The notes beneath the pieces were generated by a model. The model was given only the letters and a program-made list of their open reading frames with translations. It had not been told where the DNA came from and did no database searches. A stretch of DNA of 39,676 bases from Acidimicrobiales bacterium (lineage in GTDB: Bacteria; Actinomycetota; Acidimicrobiia; Acidimicrobiales; Aldehydirespiratoraceae): the NCBI GenBank assembly GCA_022425325.1, contig JAKMFW010000080.1, positions 1 to 39,676 on the forward strand, in the 5' to 3' direction. Position 1 is the stretch's first letter. Every line of letters starts with the position of its first letter. Below are positions 14,953 through 22,863 of this stretch, piece after piece. The position numbers were made by a program, and so were the translations under genes.

Positions 14953-15052
14953 GTGAGATCGGCTCGGCAAGGAGCGCGATGGCGATGCCCCGACGTCGAA
15001 CGTCACTTGTGGGCGCTCATTGCTTCGGCGATCCTTGCCGGCAGGAGACGTG

Positions 15053-15544
15053 ATGACCGACACCTTCCAAGCCCAACTCGACTCTCCGATCGGTGTGCTC
15101 ACGCTCGTTGCGAGTGACGAAGGGCTTCGCAAGATCTTGTGGGAAGACCAAGCCGAGCAGGCCGGGGGTGCCACCGTCGCCGCGTCCCATCGGGTCCTCG
15201 CCGCTGCGTCGGCCCAGCTCACCGAGTACTTCGCCGGCGACCGAGCCGAGTTCGACCTTCCCCTCGACCTGATCGGGACCGACTTCCAGAAAGCGGCGTG
15301 GCTGGCGCTCGCCGACGTCCCCTACGGCGAGACGAGGAGCTACGGCGAACAGGCTGAATGCATCGGTCGCACTGGTGCCTTTCGCGCCGTCGGCGCAGCC
15401 AACGGCAAGAACCCCATTCCGATCGTGTTGCCGTGCCACCGCATCGTCGGCGCCGACGGTTCGCTCACCGGGTTCGCCGGCGGACTCGAAATGAAGCAGC
15501 GTCTTCTTGCGCTCGAGCAGGCTCAGCAATCGTTCGACATCTGA
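15053..15544 (+). CDS. ogt: Methylated-DNA-[protein]-cysteine S-methyltransferase
   Basis: A 163-residue suicide repair protein that transfers the alkyl group from O6-alkylguanine to its own cysteine. The active-site motif LPCHRIVG is followed by the expected [16 protein letters not shown] helix region. The helix-turn-helix section [24 protein letters not shown] precedes it with the usual spacing. The ATG at 15053 has AGGAG five bases upstream, which decides it over an in-frame upstream start. A class II aldolase gene follows 25 bases downstream on the same strand. Confidence 0.95.
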   Translation: MTDTFQAQLDSPIGVLTLVASDEGLRKILWEDQAEQAGGATVAASHRVLAAASAQLTEYFAGDRAEFDLPLDLIGTDFQKAAWLALADVPYGETRSYGEQAECIGRTGAFRAVGAANGKNPIPIVLPCHRIVGADGSLTGFAGGLEMKQRLLALEQAQQSFDI

Positions 15545-15569
15545 GCGTGTCGAGGGCAGGATTTCGCCC

Positions 15570-16349
15570 ATGACCCTTGAGCTCGACTCCTATCCGGACA
15601 TCGCCTACGGCACCGGGAGCGACATCGACCTGAGCATCGACGAGCGCCGGCAACTCTGGAAGTGGGAGGCGGCGGTCGGATATCGAATCTTCGCTGCGAT
15701 GCGCTGGGGGCAGCTCGGCGACGGCCACATCACCTGTCGTGATCCAGAGCATCGCGATCACTTCTGGATGTTGAGCTACGGCGTGCCGTTCCGTGAGGCA
15801 ACTGTGCACGACTTGATTCTCATCGGCCCCGACGGCTCGGTCGTCGACGGCCCGGCCCACGCCACCGCCAACATTGCTGGGTACAACATCCATCATCCGT
15901 TGCTCGAAGTGCGTCAGGACATCAACGCAGCGGCGCACACGCACACCGCCTTTGGTACACCGTGGTCGGCAAACGTCGAACCGTTCCGAGCGATCAGCCA
16001 GGAGTCGTGCTCCTTCGTCTTCAACCAGGCGATGTACGACGGAGAGGACCTCGAGGTCGACTCGACCGATGGCGGCTACCGCATCGCCGAGGCAATGGGC
16101 GCCAACACCCTGGTCATCCTCCGCAACCACGGCCTGTTGACCGGTGGGCTGTCGCCGGCAGAGGCGGTCGGGTGGTTCGTCATCGCCGAGCGGGTCGCTG
16201 AGGTCCATGTGAAAGCACCGAACGGTGTGGCGATCTCCGACGAGATGGCCAAGCACATCGCCGAGAGCTTCGAGGATCCGGCGATGGGCTGGAGAACCTG
16301 GCAATGGCTCGCCCGCGATCTTGTGCCGGACCCGACAGTGGTGCTGTGA
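15570..16349 (+). CDS. Class II aldolase/adducin-family protein (second copy)
   Basis: A 259-residue class II aldolase domain, distinct from the one at 8294. Zinc-ligand His are in AAHTHTAFGT (about 125-127) and LRNHGLLTGG, and YGVPFREATVHDLILIG matches the adducin-like substrate region. The family includes aldolases, epimerases and decarboxylases of small sugar phosphates or acids. The ATG is at 15570; the frame is open further upstream only as overlap with ogt. It probably shares a transcript with ogt. Converges on malate synthase, with the 34-bp repeats filling the spacer. Confidence 0.85.
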   Translation: MTLELDSYPDIAYGTGSDIDLSIDERRQLWKWEAAVGYRIFAAMRWGQLGDGHITCRDPEHRDHFWMLSYGVPFREATVHDLILIGPDGSVVDGPAHATANIAGYNIHHPLLEVRQDINAAAHTHTAFGTPWSANVEPFRAISQESCSFVFNQAMYDGEDLEVDSTDGGYRIAEAMGANTLVILRNHGLLTGGLSPAEAVGWFVIAERVAEVHVKAPNGVAISDEMAKHIAESFEDPAMGWRTWQWLARDLVPDPTVVL

Positions 16350-16356
16350 CCGTGCC

Positions 16357-16438
16357 CGCCGCCTTCTGTGTTCCTGGGTCAGTCGGCTGACGCCGCCTTC
16401 TGTGCTCCCGGGTCAGTCGGCTGACGCCGCCTTCTGTT
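16357..16438. repeat. 34-bp tandem repeat (two full copies plus a 14-base third) covering the 3' end of malate synthase
   Basis: Copies begin at 16357, 16391 and 16425. Full copies differ only at a few bases. Each full unit carries, on the minus strand, codons for the last residues of malate synthase (KAASAD) plus TGA, so the gene end and stop have been duplicated downstream. Each unit also contains GTCAG-TCGG-CTGAC (16378-16391, 16412-16425), a small hairpin that may serve as a weak bidirectional terminator between the convergent genes. Confidence 0.85.
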
Positions 16439-18584
16439 TGCGTCGGTGGGCCCGGAGGATCGCCTCGGTGTAGCCATTCTTTTGCACCCGGCCATCGAGC
16501 ACGAGCGACAGCGCCGCCCGGAACGGGATCGAGTTCTCGTAATCGACTGCCATCGGTTCATACACGGCGTCGTCGGCGTTCTGGCCGTCGACCGCAACCG
16601 CCATGCGCTGCATCGCCTCGGTCACCTGCGCCTCCGACACGAGGCCGTGGTGCAACCAATTGGCGACGTGCTGACTCGAGATCCGCAAGGTGGCCAGATC
16701 CTCCATCAAGCCGACATCGTCAATGTCGGGGACCGTCGAGCAGCCGACGCCCTGGCCGACCCAACGCACGACATAGCCGAGAATCGACTGACAGTTGTTG
16801 TCGAGTTCGGTCTGGATGTCGTCCTCGGTGAGCTCGCCCTCGAGCAACGGGATGGTGGTGAGTTCTTCGACCGTCCGCCGGCGACGGCCCTGAATCTCCT
16901 CCTGGCGGGCGGCGACGTTCACGTCGAAGTAGTGCGTTGAGTGCAGGGTCGCCGCCGTGGGCGACGGCACCCAGGCGCAGGTCGCACCGGACTGGGGGTG
17001 GCCTGCCTTGGTGGCGAGCATCTCCGCCATCTCCGACGGCTTGGCCCACATGCCCTTGCCAATCTGGGCCCGGTTCTGCATGCCGGCAGCGAGACCGGTG
17101 TCGACGTTGGAGTCCTCGTAGGCGAGGAGCCAGGTGGCACCCTTCATGTCGCCCTTCTTCAACATCGGGCCGGCTTCCATGTCGGTGTGGATCTCGTCGC
17201 CGGTGCGATCGAGGAAGCCGGTGTTGATGAAGACGACCCGCTCGCGGGCTTGGTCGATGGCGGCCGCGAGGTTGAGGGAGGTTCGACGCTCCTCGTCCAT
17301 GATTCCCATCTTGAGCGTGTTGGGCTCGAGTCCGAGCGCCGCTTCGACCCGGCCGAACAATTCGACAGCCCAGGCGACTTCGTCGGCGCCATGCATCTTG
17401 GGCTTGACGATGTAGATCGAGCCGGTGCGGCTGTTGCGGAAGCTGCTGTTGCCGAGCAGGTCGTGCTTGCCGGCAAGCGAGGTGACGAAGCAGTCAAGGA
17501 TCGTTTCGAAGATCGGTTCGCCGTGCATGGTGACGGCGTCGGTGGTGAGGTGATGGCCGACGTTGCGAACGAGCATGCACGCCCGGCCCTGCATCACGAG
17601 TTCGGAGCCGTCGGCGGCGGTGTAGATGCGGTCGCCGTTGAGGCGGCGCTCCATGGTCTTGTCTCCCTTCTGGAAGGTGGAGACAAGGTCGCCCTTCATC
17701 AGGCCGAGCCAGTTGCCGTACACGACGACCTTGTCGTCGGCGTCGACGGCGCTGACCGAATCCTCACAGTCCATGATCGACGACACCGCCGACTCGAGAT
17801 CGATGTCGGCGACCCCGGCGGCGTCGTCCTTGCCGATGTTGTCGGAGCGATCGATGCGGATGTCGGCATGGAGGCCATGCTTGCGAAGCACAACATTGGT
17901 CGGGTCGGTCGGATCGCCGGCGAAGCCGACGAACTGGTTCGGGTCGGCGAGGCCGGTGGTGGTGTCGCCGAGCGAGACCTGCAGCGCACCGTCGACGACG
18001 GTGTAGCCGGTGGCGTCGGCGTGGCTGCCCTGGCCGAGCGGGGCGTGTGCGTCCAGAAATGCTCGACCCCACGCGATGACCTTGGTCCCACGAACCGGGT
18101 TGTAGCCCGAGCCGGCTTCAGCCCCGTCATCGTCGGCGATGACGTCGGTGCCATAGAGCGCGTCATAGAGCGAACCCCAGCGGGCGTTCGCGGCGTTGAG
18201 GGCGTAGCGGGCGTTGTCGAGTGGAACGACGAGCTGGGCTCCAGCGGTGCCCGCGATCTCGTTGTCGACATTGCTGGTGGCCACGGCGACGTCGCTCGGA
18301 GCGTCCTCGAGGTAGCCGATCTCCCGAAGGAAGGCGAGATAGTCGGCCTGGTCGTGTCCGCCCCGGTTGGCGATCAGGTAGGCGTCGATCTTGTCCTGGA
18401 TCTCGTCACGCCGGGCGAGCAGCGCGGCGTTGCGGGGGCTCATCTCGACGAGGACGGCCTCGAGCGCTGCCCAGAACTCGTCGGCGGTGACCCCGGAGTC
18501 GGGGGTCAGCGCCGTTTCGACGAAGTCGTGGAGGGGTTGGGCGATTTCGAGGGAGCCACGCTGCACGGTGCCATTTTGCGACAT
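16413..18584 (-). CDS. glcB: Malate synthase G
   Basis: A 723-residue enzyme (the usual length for this isoform) condensing glyoxylate with acetyl-CoA to malate. Landmarks are KPKMHGADEVAWAVELFGRV, MGIMDEERRTSLNL (with a catalytic Glu region), FINTGFLDRTGDEIHTDMEAG (metal-binding Asp), QNRAQIGKGMWAKP, VPDIDDVGLMEDLATLRISS and QHVANWLHHGL, as in bacterial malate synthase G. The ATG at 18584 gives the canonical length and is preceded by TAGCCT with a 7-nt gap. An in-frame GTG 11 codons upstream is less likely. No isocitrate lyase is nearby, so glyoxylate may come from glycolate, glycine or purine breakdown. Confidence 0.95.
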   Translation of the reverse strand: MSQNGTVQRGSLEIAQPLHDFVETALTPDSGVTADEFWAALEAVLVEMSPRNAALLARRDEIQDKIDAYLIANRGGHDQADYLAFLREIGYLEDAPSDVAVATSNVDNEIAGTAGAQLVVPLDNARYALNAANARWGSLYDALYGTDVIADDDGAEAGSGYNPVRGTKVIAWGRAFLDAHAPLGQGSHADATGYTVVDGALQVSLGDTTTGLADPNQFVGFAGDPTDPTNVVLRKHGLHADIRIDRSDNIGKDDAAGVADIDLESAVSSIMDCEDSVSAVDADDKVVVYGNWLGLMKGDLVSTFQKGDKTMERRLNGDRIYTAADGSELVMQGRACMLVRNVGHHLTTDAVTMHGEPIFETILDCFVTSLAGKHDLLGNSSFRNSRTGSIYIVKPKMHGADEVAWAVELFGRVEAALGLEPNTLKMGIMDEERRTSLNLAAAIDQARERVVFINTGFLDRTGDEIHTDMEAGPMLKKGDMKGATWLLAYEDSNVDTGLAAGMQNRAQIGKGMWAKPSEMAEMLATKAGHPQSGATCAWVPSPTAATLHSTHYFDVNVAARQEEIQGRRRRTVEELTTIPLLEGELTEDDIQTELDNNCQSILGYVVRWVGQGVGCSTVPDIDDVGLMEDLATLRISSQHVANWLHHGLVSEAQVTEAMQRMAVAVDGQNADDAVYEPMAVDYENSIPFRAALSLVLDGRVQKNGYTEAILRAHRRKQKAASAD

Positions 18585-18591
18585 GTTTTCG

Positions 18592-18597
18592 AGGCTA
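18592..18597 (-). promoter_or_regulatory. -10-like hexamer of malate synthase (leaderless type)
   Basis: TAGCCT on the minus strand ends 7 nt before the ATG at 18584. The 94-base spacer up to the FrhB-like stop also holds a small AGCGG-AAA-CCGCT hairpin (18633-18645), perhaps ending the upstream transcript. Confidence 0.5.
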
Positions 18598-18678
18598 CCG
18601 AGGGGTCGCTCGGCCACACGGCGTCGAAACCGAGCGGAAACCGCTGAAGATCGGGCGATGTTTCGCAGCGAGTCCCGT

Positions 18679-19935
18679 CTACTCCGGAGTGGGCAGCGAG
18701 GCCTTGCCGGTCTCGATGCGGGTGCGCGTTCCCTCGATCTGGCTCGTGCGGATGTCGACGGGGACGGTCGCCGCCAACTCGTCGATGCGCAGGCGAGCCG
18801 TCTGGGGCCGGATGCGGCCGGCGTTCGCCATCGCCTCGTGGCGGAGCCCCGCCGTGTGCTTTTTGCGCACCTGGTGCGGCTGGTAGTCGCTCATGTCGTC
18901 GACCGTGACGTCCCGCTCGATCGTGAGTGCCCCTGCGGCCTCGGCCGCAGCGAGAAGTTCCTGGCCAGCGACCGTGCGTGCGATCGCCGCATTCACCCCG
19001 AGATCGGTCTCGCTCTCCTCCCGAGTGGGTGAGCCCCCCGGCCAGGTGTCGGAGACGGCGATGTCGGCGACCTCGCCGATGCCGTCGGGACAGATCTTGC
19101 AGCGCCACGGAAGGCCCCAACTGCTGTCGTCGTCACCCCAGTAATCGAGGTAGTGGCGTTCCTCGACCTGGTCACCGGCCTCGATTCGGGTCGGGCCGGG
19201 GCAGCCGTAGCCGCGATAGCGCAGCGCCGTGACCTCATCGGGTTCGATGCCGACACTGCGGATGAAGCCGTCGGTGAACCCCGGTTCGCCGAAGCCCCCG
19301 CACACCGGCGTGAGCCAGTAGCGGACGAGCTCGTCGACCCGGTCGTCGTGGCGGGCGTGGTTGCGCAAGGCGGCGAGGTCGCACGGCTTGCCGATGAAGG
19401 CGAATGGCTGGTCGTGATCAAGTGCGTCGTTGATGGTGCGAAGCGTGGCGGTGGGTCCGTAGCGGGACCCCGCCCCGGCGAGCACCTCGGCCTCGGTGAA
19501 GCTCATCGTCGGCTCGCCGAAGCTCGGCTCGGTGGTCGACGCCTTCACATGCAGAACGAACTCGACTCGGCCTGACGCGACGAGGAACTGGGCGAGAGCG
19601 GTGAGCACGCCACCGGTCGAGCCGATGTGGCGCACGTCGGGGTCGCCGGCCCATGCCCGCACGATGCGCCGCACCGGACCCCAGACGGCGTCGACGACGG
19701 TGTCGTCAGCCACCAGTCGATCGGGGAGGCCTTCGACGCGGGTGCCGGGACAGACGTCGTAGATCCGGTCGACCGTGGTGTCGTGAAGTTCTCCGATCAC
19801 CACGGGCACCTCGAAGCCGGTGGTGGTCTTGCGGACCGTGATCGACTGCGGCGCGAGTGCCTCGCAGAGTCCGCAGCCGATGCAGAGGCCCTGCTCGACG
19901 ATGGCGTTCAGCCGTTCGGTCGGTGAAGGTGACAT
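18679..19935 (-). CDS. FrhB-type iron-sulfur flavoprotein (coenzyme F420 hydrogenase/dehydrogenase beta-subunit family)
   Basis: A 418-residue protein with an N-terminal ferredoxin-like cluster site (Cys18, Cys21, Cys24 in LCIGCGLCE, with Cys62 in VCPG as likely fourth ligand) and the FrhB N and C domains, including GSTGGVLTALAQFLV (flavin site), IGKPCDLAALRNHA, RYRGYGCPGP and WRCKICPDG. The family moves electrons between ferredoxin or F420 and a flavin. The ATG at 19935 has GGAG six bases upstream; a much longer open frame upstream is antisense shadow. It is divergent from a PLP-enzyme/MttB/dehydrogenase cluster, so it could supply electrons to that system, for example to reactivate a corrinoid. 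This is inference. Confidence 0.85.
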   Translation of the reverse strand: MSPSPTERLNAIVEQGLCIGCGLCEALAPQSITVRKTTTGFEVPVVIGELHDTTVDRIYDVCPGTRVEGLPDRLVADDTVVDAVWGPVRRIVRAWAGDPDVRHIGSTGGVLTALAQFLVASGRVEFVLHVKASTTEPSFGEPTMSFTEAEVLAGAGSRYGPTATLRTINDALDHDQPFAFIGKPCDLAALRNHARHDDRVDELVRYWLTPVCGGFGEPGFTDGFIRSVGIEPDEVTALRYRGYGCPGPTRIEAGDQVEERHYLDYWGDDDSSWGLPWRCKICPDGIGEVADIAVSDTWPGGSPTREESETDLGVNAAIARTVAGQELLAAAEAAGALTIERDVTVDDMSDYQPHQVRKKHTAGLRHEAMANAGRIRPQTARLRIDELAATVPVDIRTSQIEGTRTRIETGKASLPTPE

Positions 19936-20089
19936 CAGCGGCTCCGTGGTGCGGGTGGTGGACCGGTACGTGACGCCATCATGGCAGCCGGCCGCCCGTG
20001 CGGCAGCCGCTTCCCACCCGCCGATCGGGTCTTGCGTCCACGCGTGACGGGGAGGGCCTCGACGAATCGGACCGGCGGGCGTGAGGCCG

Positions 20090-20095
20090 TAGTAT
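20090..20095 (+). promoter_or_regulatory. -10-like hexamer of the PLP enzyme/MttB operon (leaderless type)
   Basis: TAGTAT ends 8 nt before the ATG at 20104. The 168-base divergent spacer (19936-20103) otherwise shows only a GGCAGCCG direct repeat of doubtful meaning. Confidence 0.5.
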
Positions 20096-20103
20096 CCGCC
20101 CCG

Positions 20104-21354
20104 ATGCCCTTCACGTCGGAGCAACTGCTCGAGATTCGCGATCGCTTTCACCACGCTGATGTGTGCCCCATCCAGGGACCCCGAGCCTTCTTCGAGAACG
20201 CCGGCGGCTCGCTCACTTTGAAGGCGGCTGTGGAACGCACGGCCGAACTGATGGCCTTCCCCGACAACCAAGGCCGGGCGAACGCCGCTTCGCAGTACCT
20301 CATGGCGATCATCGCCCAAGGCCGCAACGACATGAAGCTGCTGATGGGGGCGTCGAGCGGCGAAGTGTTTATCGGAGAGTCCGGTACGGAACTGCTCGGC
20401 CGGTTGATCCGCAACGCAACGCTTGCGTCGAGCGGAGCGAAGATTCTCGGCAGCCATCTCGAGCACCCGGCGACCTACAGCGCCGGTCGCCGGTGGGCCG
20501 AGGTCGCCGGCATGACCTACGAGCAGGTCGACTTCGACACGGCGTCGACGGTCGTCAGCGTGGAGCAGTACCGGCCCGCACTCACACCCGACCTTGCGGT
20601 GGCGACGATCATCCACGCCAGCCCGGTCACGGGCATGCATGTCGATGTGAAGGCCATCGCTGCCGAGATCCGAGCGGTCGCGCCCGAGTGCTTTATCATC
20701 GTCGACGGCATCCAACATGCCGCCCACGGCCATGTCGCCGTCGACGACTATGGGATCGACGGCTATGTCGTGTCGGGCTACAAGCTGTTCTCGCGACACA
20801 ATTTTGGCGTCGCGTGGGTCTCTGACCGCCTCGCAACGGCACCGCACGATCAACTCGCCGGTGCGCCCGCCAACGTCTGGGAGCTCGGAACACGCGATGC
20901 TTCGGCCTATGCCGCATTCTCCGAGGTCGTGCGCTATCTCGAATGGCTCGGTGCCGAGGTCAGCGACGAAACCGAACCGAGAGCCCAGCTCGAAGCCGCA
21001 TCCGCAGCGATTCGTGACCAGGAGCAGGATCTCGTGGACGCCATGATGTGGGGCACGGGCGGCTTGCCCGGCCTGGGTCAGCTCGATGGCGTGCATGTGG
21101 TCGGTCCTGAGGCGAGTGAGCATCGCTCCGGGATGGTGTCGTTTTGGATCGAGGGCCACGACAGCCTCGACGTCGTCGACACCCTCAACGCCGAGGGCGT
21201 ACGCACCCATGCTCGAAAGCAGGACTACTACTCGGCGAGCGTGCTCGAACCGCTCGGCATCGAGAACTGCATCCGTGCGTCGGCCAGCCACTACAACACC
21301 CGAGCCGAGGTCGAGCAATTGCTCGCCACCGTCAATCGGCTGGCCGGGTCCTGA
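20104..21354 (+). CDS. Class V aminotransferase/cysteine desulfurase-like PLP enzyme
   Basis: A 416-residue fold-type I PLP enzyme of class V. FFENAGGSLTLKAAVE near residue 30 is the N-terminal signature of cysteine-desulfurase-like proteins (VC1184/TIGR01976-like branch). LGSHLEHPATYSAGRRWAE, VDGIQHAAHGHVAVDDYGIDG and SGYKLFSRHNFG contain the cofactor Asp and His and the Schiff-base Lys (in SGYK). The family includes desulfurases, aminotransferases and epimerases, and the substrate is not evident. The MttB-family gene begins three bases after the stop, so the two are co-transcribed. An amine- or amino-acid-processing role with MttB is plausible but unproven. Confidence 0.82.
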   Translation: MPFTSEQLLEIRDRFHHADVCPIQGPRAFFENAGGSLTLKAAVERTAELMAFPDNQGRANAASQYLMAIIAQGRNDMKLLMGASSGEVFIGESGTELLGRLIRNATLASSGAKILGSHLEHPATYSAGRRWAEVAGMTYEQVDFDTASTVVSVEQYRPALTPDLAVATIIHASPVTGMHVDVKAIAAEIRAVAPECFIIVDGIQHAAHGHVAVDDYGIDGYVVSGYKLFSRHNFGVAWVSDRLATAPHDQLAGAPANVWELGTRDASAYAAFSEVVRYLEWLGAEVSDETEPRAQLEAASAAIRDQEQDLVDAMMWGTGGLPGLGQLDGVHVVGPEASEHRSGMVSFWIEGHDSLDVVDTLNAEGVRTHARKQDYYSASVLEPLGIENCIRASASHYNTRAEVEQLLATVNRLAGS

Positions 21355-21357
21355 CCC

Positions 21358-22863
21358 GTGGCTCGCCGAGGCAACCGCACCCGTCCGGCTCCGCCGCCGC
21401 TGCCGGTCGTCACCCCCGCGCCGTCGGGTGGCGCCTACCGCCCGCTGTCGGACATCGATCGCGACCGCATCGTCGAGCATGCGTTCGAGATGCTCGAGCA
21501 CGTCGGTATGGCTGACGCTCCCGATCGATACGCCGAGCTCCTGATCGCCGCTGGTGGTCGCCGGCGCGACGATGGCCGAGTTCTACTGCCCCGACCGATG
21601 GTCGAGGCGGCGCTCGACCGCGCGCCGTCGACGGTCGAACTGCCTGGCTTCGTCGACGACCACGGTGTGTCGATCGGAGGGAAGGGTGTGCACATCGGCA
21701 CCGGAGGTGCTGCCGTGCAGATACTCGATGCCGCCACCGGCACCTACCGAGATTCGGTGCTCGGTGACCTCTGGACGATGATGCGCGTCGTCGACGAGTT
21801 GCCCAGCATTCACTACGGCCTGCGCCCGCTGGTGGCTCGTGACATCGAGGATCCGCTGGAACTCGATCTCAACACCGCCTTCGCGGTCACCGCCGCCACC
21901 GCGAAGCCGACGGGCGTGAGCTTCACGTCGGCCGACACCGTCGATCCCGTCGTCGACCTGTTCGACATGATGCTCGGCGGCACGGGGCGCTTCGCAGCCC
22001 AGCCGTTCTCGATGGCGGTGGTCGTCCACGTCGTTCCACCGCTCCGCTTCTCGCCCGAGGGCTGCGAGATCATGGAGCGGGCGATCGAGCGGGGGATGAT
22101 CATCCAGACCTGCTCCGCCGGACAGGCCGGAGCCACCTCGCCGCCGTCGCTCGCCGGATCGCTGGCGCAGGGCCTTGCCGAGATTCTCGCCGGTGTGGTG
22201 CTCGCCGATGCCATCAAGCCCAGCCATCCGTGCATCCATGCGTTCATGCCGTTCGTTTCCGACCTGCGTACCGGTGCCATGACCGGTGGCAGTGGCGAGG
22301 CGGCGGTCGTGTCGGCGGCGGCCGCTCAACTGCTGCGAGATCTCGACATTCCCAATGCCGTTTCCGCCGGCATCACCGAATCGAAGACCGCCGACGCTCA
22401 GGCAGGCTATGAGAAGAGCTACACCGTCACGCTCTCGGCGCACGCCGGCGCCGACATGGTGCAACTCTCCGTCGGCATGCTCGGCTCGATCATGGTGGCG
22501 AGTCCCGAGATCCTCGTGATCGACGCCGACATGTGCGGTGCCATCCTTCGCTCGGTCCGAGGGGTCGAGGTCGACCCGTCCTATCTCGACCTCGCCGTCA
22601 TCGAGGATGTCGTCAGCGGCGAGGGGCACTACCTCGGGAGTCCGCAGACGCTCGAGTTGATGCGCAGCGAATATGTCTACCCCGACCTCGGTGATCGCCA
22701 GTCGGTCGCCGAGTGGGTGTCGGCCGGCGAGCCGAGCATCTGGGATGCGGCCGGCCAGAAGGTCGCTGAGATCTTGGCGGCCGGGCGACCGGACCATCTC
22801 GACACGACGAACGAGGCTGCGGTTCGCGCAGCGTTCCCGATCCATCTGGAGCAACACCCGTGA
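21358..22863 (+). CDS. MttB/MtgB-family (trimethylamine/glycine betaine) corrinoid methyltransferase, non-pyrrolysine
   Basis: A 501-residue TIM-barrel methyltransferase of the MttB superfamily. After a Pro-rich 20-residue start it has the family blocks LPGFVDDHGVSIGGKGVHIGTGG-like (strand-loop with GTGG near residue 118), PLELDLNTAFAVTAATAKPTG, TGGSGEAAVVSAAAAQLLRDL and SAGITESKTADAQAGYEKSY. No in-frame stop interrupts it, so it lacks pyrrolysine and resembles the glycine betaine:corrinoid branch. It would move a methyl group from a quaternary amine to a corrinoid protein. GTG 21358 follows the PLP gene by 3 bases, and its stop overlaps the next start (GTGA). No corrinoid protein gene is present in the window. 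Confidence 0.88.
   Translation: MARRGNRTRPAPPPLPVVTPAPSGGAYRPLSDIDRDRIVEHAFEMLEHVGMADAPDRYAELLIAAGGRRRDDGRVLLPRPMVEAALDRAPSTVELPGFVDDHGVSIGGKGVHIGTGGAAVQILDAATGTYRDSVLGDLWTMMRVVDELPSIHYGLRPLVARDIEDPLELDLNTAFAVTAATAKPTGVSFTSADTVDPVVDLFDMMLGGTGRFAAQPFSMAVVVHVVPPLRFSPEGCEIMERAIERGMIIQTCSAGQAGATSPPSLAGSLAQGLAEILAGVVLADAIKPSHPCIHAFMPFVSDLRTGAMTGGSGEAAVVSAAAAQLLRDLDIPNAVSAGITESKTADAQAGYEKSYTVTLSAHAGADMVQLSVGMLGSIMVASPEILVIDADMCGAILRSVRGVEVDPSYLDLAVIEDVVSGEGHYLGSPQTLELMRSEYVYPDLGDRQSVAEWVSAGEPSIWDAAGQKVAEILAAGRPDHLDTTNEAAVRAAFPIHLEQHP

Noticed and set aside
16357-16438. 34-bp repeats as a CRISPR array
   Set aside because: The copies are directly adjacent with no spacers and encode the malate synthase tail; no cas gene is present.
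16941-18647. Long open frame (about 568 codons) on the plus strand opposite malate synthase
   Set aside because: It is antisense to a full-length malate synthase G with all family motifs, and its Val/Gly/Asp-rich translation matches no fold. It is a GC-rich shadow frame.
19936-20103. GGCAGCCG and GGACCGG direct repeats in the FrhB/PLP-enzyme spacer
   Set aside because: They are short GC-rich repeats expected by chance at this base composition.
21583-22857. Long open frame (about 424 codons) on the minus strand
   Set aside because: It is antisense to the MttB-family gene, which has intact family blocks and coupled start/stop codons.
21358-22863. Pyrrolysine-containing trimethylamine methyltransferase
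   Set aside because: The frame runs from start to stop without an internal TAG, so it belongs to the non-pyrrolysine branch.
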